NCBI GenBank assembly: GCA_002424645.1
Contig: DIKU01000041.1
Coordinates: 1 to 7,101 of the forward strand
Origin: Pelobacter sp. UBA5610
GTDB lineage: Bacteria; Desulfobacterota; Desulfuromonadia; Desulfuromonadales; Syntrophotaleaceae
DNA: 7,101 bases
Reading direction: 5' to 3'
In this document: positions 1 through 4,394 of the stretch, in pieces
Position numbering within the stretch: position 1 is the stretch's first letter
Layout: every line of letters starts with the position of its first letter
Made by a program: the position numbers and the translations under genes
The notes under the pieces: generated by a model
The model's input: the letters and a program-made list of their open reading frames with translations, nothing else
Told to the model about the DNA's origin: nothing
The model's database searches: none

Positions 1-193
1 AGCTACCATCCAGCACAGACCGGCGCTGCGCCATGGCTGCAAAACCATTCCAGATTTCGGGAAAAGGGGTTTGCAGCACATTGCCCAAAGGCATGCTCAA
101 CCAGGAAGGACAGCAGGCAAAAACAGAACCGTCTGCATGAATTTCGCACCAGGTAAACGGCTGGATACAAATCAGGCGATCGTCATCCTTCAT
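1..193 (-). CDS. SPASM-like (radical SAM-associated) cysteine-module protein, 5' part only
   Basis: Only the first 64 codons are inside the window; the gene runs off the left edge. The visible protein begins MKDDDRLICIQPF and has Cys9 and Cys16, the phrase HADGSVFACC (residues 19-28, Cys27-Cys28), LGN (36-38) and PEIWN (45-49), then an Arg pair at 57-58. The order C-x2-P-x2-W-C, DG.V..CC, GN, EIWN, R is what I know from SPASM and twitch domains, which bind auxiliary Fe-S clusters in radical SAM maturases. No CxxxCxxC radical SAM triad is visible in this part, so the protein may start directly with the SPASM module or carry other domains later. I chose the ATG at 193 because AGGAAG lies 9 bases upstream; an in-frame ATG about 75 bases further upstream lacks an equally good ribosome site and would add a non-SPASM-like stretch. 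The substrate and full architecture cannot be told from this fragment. Confidence 0.72.
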   Translation of the reverse strand, partial: MKDDDRLICIQPFTWCEIHADGSVFACCPSWLSMPLGNVLQTPFPEIWNGFAAMAQRRSVLDGS

Positions 194-307
194 GTTTTTC
201 AACTTCCTATGGCGGGTGAAAAGGCAGCGACTCACCCGGATGCCGCCCCACACACAGGCGGTAAACATTATCTCGCCGCCTGCGACATGACTCACAAAGC
301 CAACAAA

Positions 308-349
308 TGGTCAAACCAACGGTACATGCAGCAGTAACTTGTTTGACCA
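308..349. promoter_or_regulatory. Two GntR/FadR-type operator-like sites, 31 bp centre to centre
   Basis: Positions 308-318 read TGGTCAAACCA, a perfect TGGT-N3-ACCA palindrome, and 339-349 read TTGTTTGACCA, which fits the looser TNGT-N3-ACNA pattern. Seen together they also form 9-bp inverted arms (308-316 and 341-349). These patterns are the established operator form of the FadR subfamily of GntR regulators. The centres are 31 bp apart, close to three helical turns, which would suit cooperative binding. They lie between the terminator of the lipoprotein gene and the start of the left-edge SPASM-like gene, so that gene is the likely target. No regulator gene is in the window and no clear -35/-10 pair was found nearby. 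Confidence 0.45.
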
Positions 350-372
350 ACATACCACAACAGCTAAACCAT

Positions 373-410
373 AAAAAAAAAAGCCCACAGGCGGTTGCCC
401 GGGGCTTTTT
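373..410 (-). terminator. Intrinsic terminator of the lipoprotein gene
   Basis: Positions 378-386 pair with 402-410 in a 9-bp stem (AAAAAGCCC with GGGCTTTTT), and a small inner GGC/GCC pairing (390-392 with 397-399) closes a GGTT loop. Read on the minus strand, the hairpin is followed by an uninterrupted T tract (A run at 373-382 on the plus strand). It sits about 70 bases past the stop of the lipoprotein gene. The A/T-rich lower stem means it could also stop transcription arriving on the plus strand. Confidence 0.85.
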
Positions 411-477
411 AATTTCATGATGTCATCTCCGGACCTGTTCGCAGGAACACATCCGGAGCATGAACTACCGGCCGATA

Positions 478-720
478 TTACTCGGCGGCTGCAGCAGCAG
501 GAGCTTCTTCGGTTACAGCTTCAGCAGGAGCAGCTTCAGGAGCAACAGCTTCAACAGTTTCAGCAACTTCTGCAGGAGCTTGTTCCATAGCCTGATCCAT
601 CTCAGGTGCAACTTCCTGAGTCTGCTCTACAGCAACCGGAGCTTCTTCTTTTTTCTGACAAGCTACAGTCATACCAGCCATAAGAAGTACGCAAAGGAAA
701 ACAAGAACTTTCTTACTCAT
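478..720 (-). CDS. Small Ala/Glu/Pro-rich predicted lipoprotein
   Basis: An 80-residue protein with a lipoprotein-type export signal: two lysines at 3-4, a hydrophobic stretch at 5-17 and a lipobox ending at Cys21 (T-V-A-C). The -3 residue is Thr rather than the usual Leu, so this is an acceptable but not ideal lipobox. After Cys21 come KKEE and then about 55 residues made almost only of Ala, Glu, Pro, Val and Gln, with no cysteine, no recognisable fold and probably no stable structure. The mature chain is strongly acidic. The start at 720 has AGGAG 7 bases upstream. The gene stands alone, with a likely promoter and a palindrome in front and a strong terminator behind, so it is a separate transcript. 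Short acidic lipoproteins of this kind are common in envelopes of Gram-negative bacteria, but I recognise no named family and no function can be assigned. Confidence 0.8.
   Translation of the reverse strand: MSKKVLVFLCVLLMAGMTVACQKKEEAPVAVEQTQEVAPEMDQAMEQAPAEVAETVEAVAPEAAPAEAVTEEAPAAAAAE
487..622 (-). repeat. Degenerate low-complexity repeat inside the lipoprotein gene
   Basis: The stretch encoding the Ala/Glu/Pro tail is built from irregular repeats of short GCTTC, AGGAGC and CAGC-type units on the plus strand. The repeats are imperfect and not of constant period, so they probably reflect the biased amino-acid composition, although slippage could change tail length between strains. Confidence 0.5.
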
Positions 721-764
721 GACAAATCTCCTAAACCCCGTAAATTAGTGTACTGAAAATTCGC

Positions 765-779
765 CTGTCACTGTGACAG
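765..779. promoter_or_regulatory. 15-bp palindrome in the lipoprotein leader
   Basis: CTGTCAC and GTGACAG (765-771 and 773-779) are perfect inverted repeats around one central base. The site lies just downstream of the start point expected from the promoter proposed at 789-816 and about 45 bases ahead of the lipoprotein start codon. That is a good position for a repressor operator, and the RNA could also form a short hairpin only if the loop were opened by losing inner pairs. The half-site resembles TGTCA/TGACA elements used by several dimeric regulators, but the regulator cannot be named. Confidence 0.45.
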
Positions 780-788
780 ACGGCCACG

Positions 789-816
789 AAAATACTCTTT
801 TTTACAACAAAATCAA
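789..816 (-). promoter_or_regulatory. Probable sigma-70-type promoter of the lipoprotein gene
   Basis: On the minus strand TTGATT (complement of 811-816) is followed after 16 bases by TATTTT (complement of 789-794). The DNA upstream, to about 850, is very rich in A and T and could act as an UP element. The predicted start near 782 would give a leader of about 60 bases with the palindrome at its beginning. The boxes are imperfect and several other AT-rich choices exist nearby. Confidence 0.4.
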
Positions 817-893
817 CATAAATTTTTATAGCAATTATTTTTTATGCTCACGGACTTTTTTGAAAAATTTTTCCTTTTAATTTCAGGTAGTTA

Positions 894-918
894 CAAAAAG
901 TCCCAAAGAGCATGGACT
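894..918 (-). terminator. Weak possible terminator after the 92-aa gene
   Basis: On the minus strand AGTCC (918-914) can pair with GGACT (903-899) across a 10-base loop, followed directly by TTTTTG. It lies 40 bases past the stop of the 92-aa gene. The stem has only 5 pairs, so this is a tentative call. A 12-bp A/T palindrome (862-873) follows in the same AT-rich gap, and nothing else recognisable lies between 721 and 957 apart from the promoter and palindrome listed separately. Confidence 0.3.
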
Positions 919-957
919 GTCCCTCGGCAAGACACTCCTGTGAAACGGAAAAAACAA

Positions 958-1236
958 TTATTTCAAAAACATGGAAATTCCAAAATTCTGAGCTCGATGA
1001 TACCCGGCAATTTCGTTTTCGGAACCCAGGTGCAAACCAATCCCAGACAAAATAGCATCCTGTTCAATTCCGTCCGGTGACCAACCTTGGCATTTCAAAA
1101 AATGCAGTGCACGGCGGGTTGCACCTTCCGGTCCTCGGTCGACCACCCAAAAATGAGCGTCAACACTTGGAACCACTCGGTAGTTCGGGTTACCAAGGAC
1201 GGGTTTGGCTCGTATGACAAGAAAATAGGTCTTCAT
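958..1236 (-). CDS. Small uncharacterised protein, 92 aa
   Basis: I do not recognise a named family. The protein starts MKTYFLVIRAKP, a likely beta strand, continues with NPNY, then VDAHFWVVDRG (residues 25-35), a second strand-like run, then a probable helix (about 38-49, GATRRALHFLKC) ending in QGWSP, and an acidic IEQDAI segment. The C-terminal third has GYHRAQNFGI. It has no signal peptide or membrane segment and one cysteine (Cys49), so it is probably a small cytoplasmic alpha/beta protein. The balanced composition and strand-helix alternation are typical of a real protein, unlike the plus-strand frames over the same bases. A modest ribosome site, AAAGG, lies 5 bases ahead of the ATG at 1236. 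About 195 bases separate it from mobA, so it is probably transcribed on its own. The layout recalls small proteins of similar length sharing an MK-[TL]-Y-x-hydrophobic start, but that is memory only. Confidence 0.65.
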   Translation of the reverse strand: MKTYFLVIRAKPVLGNPNYRVVPSVDAHFWVVDRGPEGATRRALHFLKCQGWSPDGIEQDAILSGIGLHLGSENEIAGYHRAQNFGISMFLK

Positions 1237-1295
1237 AGCGAACCTTTATCAACGAGCTCTTCAGGCCATGCAAACGCACAGGACCAACCTCAGCT

Positions 1296-1314
1296 TACTT
1301 AGAAACACTAAGTA
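1296..1314. other. Small perfect stem-loop upstream of the 92-aa gene
   Basis: TACTTAG (1296-1302) and CTAAGTA (1308-1314) form a 7-bp stem with a 5-base loop, about 60 bases upstream of the ATG at 1236. No T tract follows, so it is not a terminator. It could be an operator or a leader hairpin. A tentative promoter just upstream on the minus strand (TTGCAC, 17 bases, TAGAGT, within about 1323-1365) would place it in or at the start of the transcript. The rest of the 1237-1431 gap shows nothing else I can name, and mobA has no obvious terminator there. Confidence 0.3.
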
Positions 1315-1431
1315 TGCCCCATGAGATGTGACATACTCTATCACCCACAAGCACCAAGTGCAAATGTTAATTAGATCATAATATAAAAAATTTGAAGGTA
1401 CATCCCCTCCCGCGCCCTGATTTATTTTACC

Positions 1432-2046
1432 TCAATGATCCAGCACGCCAAGGTCAGGATTCCGAAACTTCCATTGCTCAAATTCCTGACGGGTGTTGAG
1501 GTTGGCAAACATAGACCAGTCCGGACTGAAATATCGTGCTTCAGACTCGGGAACATACAAAGTGTTAACCGACTGCAAAAACTGGAAAAAAGAGGTTTTC
1601 CCGGCGCGCAGAAAACCCTCTATATCTTTTACGATCTCCCGGCTATAAAAAGCATTAAATGGCTCAATATGCGAGCCAAACCTGGTCACACAGGCATCTC
1701 CACCAGCCTCCCGAAGGAATTTTTGCATATGAAGAATAAAATCCAGATGAATAAAGGGCATGTCGCAGGCGAGCAGGTAAACATAAGAAGAAAAGGCTGC
1801 CTTCAAACCGACATGCAAGCCGCCCAATGGTCCTTTTCCGGAAAACTCGTCATGCACCAGCGTAAAGTGAGTCCCCTTATACATATCAGGAGTATTGGTC
1901 ACTACAATAACCTGATCGAATATCGCGGCAAGCGTTTGGCCATGATGCCTTAACAGATGATGGTTTTTGACCTGTAGCAGCTGCTTGTCAAACCCCATCC
2001 GGCTGCTCTTGCCACCCGCAAGAATGACTGCACTGCCAAAAAGCAT
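1432..2046 (-). CDS. mobA: Molybdenum cofactor guanylyltransferase MobA
   Basis: MobA transfers GMP from GTP to molybdopterin, giving the guanine dinucleotide (MGD) that formate dehydrogenases bind as a pair. The 204-residue length is normal for the family. Visible motifs in order are the nucleotide-binding loop LAGGKSSRMGFDK (residues 9-21), KGPLGGL (71-77), ACDMP (93-97, with the Asp expected to bind Mg), EPFNAFY (128-134) and the C-terminal FANLNT (180-185), all typical MobA signatures. There is no signal peptide or membrane segment; the enzyme is cytoplasmic. GAGGTG sits a few bases before the ATG at 2046, supporting this start. The gene follows fdhD by 37 bases with no terminator between, so the two are probably cotranscribed, and the neighbouring formate dehydrogenase is the obvious client. 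A fused MobB domain is not present. Confidence 0.95.
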   Translation of the reverse strand: MLFGSAVILAGGKSSRMGFDKQLLQVKNHHLLRHHGQTLAAIFDQVIVVTNTPDMYKGTHFTLVHDEFSGKGPLGGLHVGLKAAFSSYVYLLACDMPFIHLDFILHMQKFLREAGGDACVTRFGSHIEPFNAFYSREIVKDIEGFLRAGKTSFFQFLQSVNTLYVPESEARYFSPDWSMFANLNTRQEFEQWKFRNPDLGVLDH

Positions 2047-2083
2047 GGAACACCTCAGGTATGATTATTGCCCGCACCATCCG

Positions 2084-2872
2084 TTAGAGGACAGTCAGGC
2101 CGGTACAATTCGCATAAACGTTCATAGACTGCCCCCGTGTAAATCCGACCAGCGTCATACCGACAGACTGAGCCAGATCGATGGCCCTACTGGTTGGCGC
2201 CGACCTGGAAACAACGGCCCCCATCCCACGACTATAAACCTTGGAAACTATTTCAGAGGATACCCGCCCGCTGGTAAGAATGATCTTGTCCCCCGGTTCC
2301 ATGTTCCGCAGCAACGTATGACCGATAATCTTGTCCAGGGCATTGTGCCTTCCGATATCATCTTCAAAAAAAAGGATATCATTGCCGTCACTCAACGCAC
2401 AACTGTGGGCTCCGCCGGTTTTAACAAACAGTTCCGACCTGCGACTGAATTCTTCCATCATTTGGCATATCCGAACCGGATCCAGCGCGACGGCATTCCC
2501 GGAGGCACTGTGATCGCTGCGGGATACGCCTGCCTGCAGGGTTTTGCCCCCGAGACCACCGGCCGTGGTCACCGTACGGACCTGCAAATCCAGGTCGGGC
2601 TTTGCACCATGCAATTGCACATAGGCCTGATCCCCGTTCGCATCGATGCATAAATCTTTGACATCAGCATTCGATTCAATGATTCCTTCGGCATGCAAAA
2701 AACCGACAACCAATTCGGGTAAAGACCGCGGGGTGCACAACAGGGAAATAAACTTATTGCCATTGAGGTGGATGGTCAACTCGTGTTCAACAACAACCAA
2801 ATCGTCCCGTTGCTGAAAGGAGCCACCGGCATAGGTGAGGATGGGATATGAACGACAGTCTTGGGAACTCAT
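2084..2872 (-). CDS. fdhD: Formate dehydrogenase accessory protein FdhD (CxxC loop missing)
   Basis: FdhD is known from E. coli to pass sulfur from IscS to the bis-MGD cofactor of formate dehydrogenase, using a flexible loop with two cysteines. The 262-residue protein shows the family landmarks: the LVVVEHELTIHLNG strand region (25-38), LPELVVGFLHAEGII (51-65), TGGAHSCAL (152-160), EDDIGRHNALDKIIG (170-184), LTSGRVSSEIVSK and the SRSAPTSRAIDLA segment near the C terminus. At the catalytic loop the usual CG-x-CGK is replaced by GGLGGK (residues 105-110): both expected cysteines are glycine, confirmed codon by codon (GGT and GGG). Other cysteines remain at 6, 46, 75, 136, 158 and near the C terminus. 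GAGGG about 5 bases before the ATG at 2872 supports the start. It lies after the terminator of the transporter gene and 37 bases before mobA. The family call is firm; whether it acts by the known sulfurtransferase mechanism is open. Confidence 0.93.
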   Translation of the reverse strand: MSSQDCRSYPILTYAGGSFQQRDDLVVVEHELTIHLNGNKFISLLCTPRSLPELVVGFLHAEGIIESNADVKDLCIDANGDQAYVQLHGAKPDLDLQVRTVTTAGGLGGKTLQAGVSRSDHSASGNAVALDPVRICQMMEEFSRRSELFVKTGGAHSCALSDGNDILFFEDDIGRHNALDKIIGHTLLRNMEPGDKIILTSGRVSSEIVSKVYSRGMGAVVSRSAPTSRAIDLAQSVGMTLVGFTRGQSMNVYANCTGLTVL

Positions 2873-2923
2873 CGAAGCCCTCTTCCTGATAAGAATAAAG
2901 CGGATAAAGCATAACGGATTCGT

Positions 2924-2964
2924 AAAAAAAATGCATCCCCTCGCACGGGAGTACGAGGGGATGC
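2924..2964 (-). terminator. Strong intrinsic terminator after the OFA transporter gene
   Basis: GCATCCCCTCG (2933-2943) and CGAGGGGATGC (2954-2964) form a perfect 11-bp stem with a 10-base loop. Read on the minus strand the stem is followed by a run of eight T (plus-strand A at 2924-2931). It lies 36 bases past the transporter stop codon and about 52 bases before the fdhD start, so it separates the fdhA-transporter unit from fdhD-mobA. I could not find a convincing promoter in the short stretch left before fdhD. Confidence 0.93.
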
Positions 2965-2999
2965 GGTCCGCATGAACAAAGTAATGCTATGGCCTACCG

Positions 3000-4310
3000 T
3001 TAGTTGCGCATACGCTTAGGTACAAATTTCTCGTTGTTGAGCGTTACCGTGAGTACGACACCGAGGGCCAGCAGCGCGGCGGCGGACATGAAAACATAAT
3101 GACCTGCCTGGGCCGCAAAATTATCTTTAAAATAGGCGACGATCTGAGGCCCGACTATGCCAGCGAAGCCCCAGGCGGTAAGAATAATTCCGTACACCAC
3201 CGGCATCAGACGCGGGCCGAAGGTATCGCCGACATAGGAAGGCATGGTGCCGAAACCACCGCCGTAGCAAAGCAGCACGTAGCACACACCGGCGCTGAAA
3301 ACAAAGGCATTGTTTACAAACAACAGACCGACGAACACAAGGATCTGCGAACCCAGCATCATGCGGAAGGCCTGGGTACGACCGACTTTGTCGGAAAGCC
3401 CGCCCCAGAAAAAGCGGCCGATGCCGTTAAACAGGGAGCTGATACCGATGAGAGTCGCGCCGGCGGCAGCAAGTTTGGCTATCACTGCGGGATCCGTAAG
3501 CTGGCTAGGATCGTAGGCCTTTTTAAGAATGTCCTGAAGGATCGGCGACTGGAAGCTGATGAACATGATCCCTGCACAGATATTCAGAAAAAATACAACC
3601 CACATCATGGCAAAGCGCCCGGAAAACAGACATTCCCCGATGGTAATCGATTCGCAATACTCGGAAGCGCCCTTGCCGCCTGCACCAGCAGCGGCCATCC
3701 CGGCGGGTGCCCAACCGGCAGGAGGAATAACCATGAAATAACCGGGGATCAGGGTCAGAACCAGCATTACGGCACCGAGTACATAAAAAACATTGATCAG
3801 GTTGCCGCTGAAGGCGTCCAGAGCGATGGGCCCCAGAACCTTGGCCATCATCAGGGCGCCGAAACCGAAGCCCATGACAACCATACCGGTGATCAAACCT
3901 TTTTTATCGGGGAACCACTTGGCGGCAACGGAAACGGGGGTGACATAACCCAGCCCCAGGCCGAGGCCGCCGATGATGCCGTAACCAATATAGAGAAGAA
4001 CCAGTGACTGGATGGACAAAGCGTAAGCCGAAATCAAATAACCGACCCCGAACAACGTGCCGCCGGACATGGCCAGCACCCGGGGAGGAATTTTCCCCTG
4101 CGCCATTTTGATGCCGCCGATGGACGCGCCAACCCCAAGGAAGAAAATTGCCAGGCTGAATACCCAGGCTGCCTGGACATTGGACCAGCCGGTGGAAGCC
4201 ATCAGAGGCTTCTGCCAAAAACTCCAGGCATAGACGGTACCCAAGGATACCTGCATTAACGTCGCCATGGTGGCAACAATCCAACGATTGGGCAGATTTT
4301 GAAACGACAT
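3000..4310 (-). CDS. OFA-family major facilitator (oxalate/formate antiporter type)
   Basis: A 436-residue inner-membrane carrier with about twelve predicted membrane helices (roughly 8-30, 47-67, 78-98, 102-124, 139-160, 172-194, 232-254, 281-303, 316-333, 336-356, 371-393, 405-425) and a Gly/Ala-rich central loop at 195-230. OFA signatures are the start NRWIVATMATLMQVSLGTVYAWS, given here as residues 8-30 with key Tyr27-Ala-Trp, then GGLGLGLGYVTPVSVAAKWFPDKKG (114-138, key Gly run and Trp132-Phe-Pro), NGIGRFFWGGLSDKVGR (295-311), and TAWGFAGIVGP (378-388). Arg299 lies where I expect the substrate-binding Arg of OxlT; at the position where OxlT carries its helix-11 Lys this protein seems to have Trp380, as many OFA members do, so oxalate is not assured. 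Ribosome site AAGGAG precedes the ATG at 4310. Position 84 bases after fdhA suggests formate or another small carboxylate as substrate; this is inference. Confidence 0.9.
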   Translation of the reverse strand: MSFQNLPNRWIVATMATLMQVSLGTVYAWSFWQKPLMASTGWSNVQAAWVFSLAIFFLGVGASIGGIKMAQGKIPPRVLAMSGGTLFGVGYLISAYALSIQSLVLLYIGYGIIGGLGLGLGYVTPVSVAAKWFPDKKGLITGMVVMGFGFGALMMAKVLGPIALDAFSGNLINVFYVLGAVMLVLTLIPGYFMVIPPAGWAPAGMAAAGAGGKGASEYCESITIGECLFSGRFAMMWVVFFLNICAGIMFISFQSPILQDILKKAYDPSQLTDPAVIAKLAAAGATLIGISSLFNGIGRFFWGGLSDKVGRTQAFRMMLGSQILVFVGLLFVNNAFVFSAGVCYVLLCYGGGFGTMPSYVGDTFGPRLMPVVYGIILTAWGFAGIVGPQIVAYFKDNFAAQAGHYVFMSAAALLALGVVLTVTLNNEKFVPKRMRN

Positions 4311-4349
4311 GCTAATCTCTCCTTTTGAAAAAATTACTGCTAATCGTCA

Positions 4350-4381
4350 GGGGGGTGCACAAAACACCCCCCCTCCTCCCC
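4350..4381 (-). promoter_or_regulatory. GC-rich hairpin and G-run between fdhA and the transporter gene
   Basis: GGGGGGTG (4350-4357) pairs with CACCCCCC (4365-4372) in an 8-bp stem with a 7-base loop. On the minus strand the arm nearer fdhA is part of a G-rich run GGGGAGGAGGGGGGG (4381 down to 4367), which could instead form a two-layer G-quadruplex. The nearest T run (4333 down to 4328) is about 17 bases beyond the stem, so this is not a standard terminator. It may protect the 3' end of fdhA mRNA or reduce read-through into the transporter gene. Confidence 0.45.
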
Positions 4382-4394
4382 TACAAAATCACAA

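Noticed and set aside
71..337. An 88-codon plus-strand frame at the left edge
   Set aside because: It overlaps the SPASM-like partial gene and its upstream operator region; the minus-strand product has clear motif spacing while this one does not.
460..756. A 98-codon plus-strand frame rich in Ser and Phe
   Set aside because: It is the antisense of the Ala/Glu/Pro-rich lipoprotein gene, and its odd composition comes from that.
862..873. A 12-bp A/T palindrome (GAAAAATTTTTC)
   Set aside because: In such AT-rich intergenic DNA a short A/T palindrome is expected by chance, and no repeat copy or neighbouring signal supports a role.
844..1302. Two short plus-strand frames (844-1080 and 1087-1302) over the 92-aa gene
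   Set aside because: Neither has a plausible ribosome site or protein-like composition, and both overlap the better-supported minus-strand frame.
1435..1953. A 172-codon plus-strand frame opposite mobA
   Set aside because: It lies wholly inside mobA on the other strand and shows no motif.
1967..2653. A 228-codon plus-strand frame opposite fdhD and the start of mobA
   Set aside because: It overlaps two well-supported genes and the gap between them, and its product shows no family features.
3099..4007. A 302-codon plus-strand frame opposite the OFA transporter gene
   Set aside because: It is a hydrophilic mirror of a membrane protein gene, with no domain and no start signal; the transporter on the minus strand is certain.
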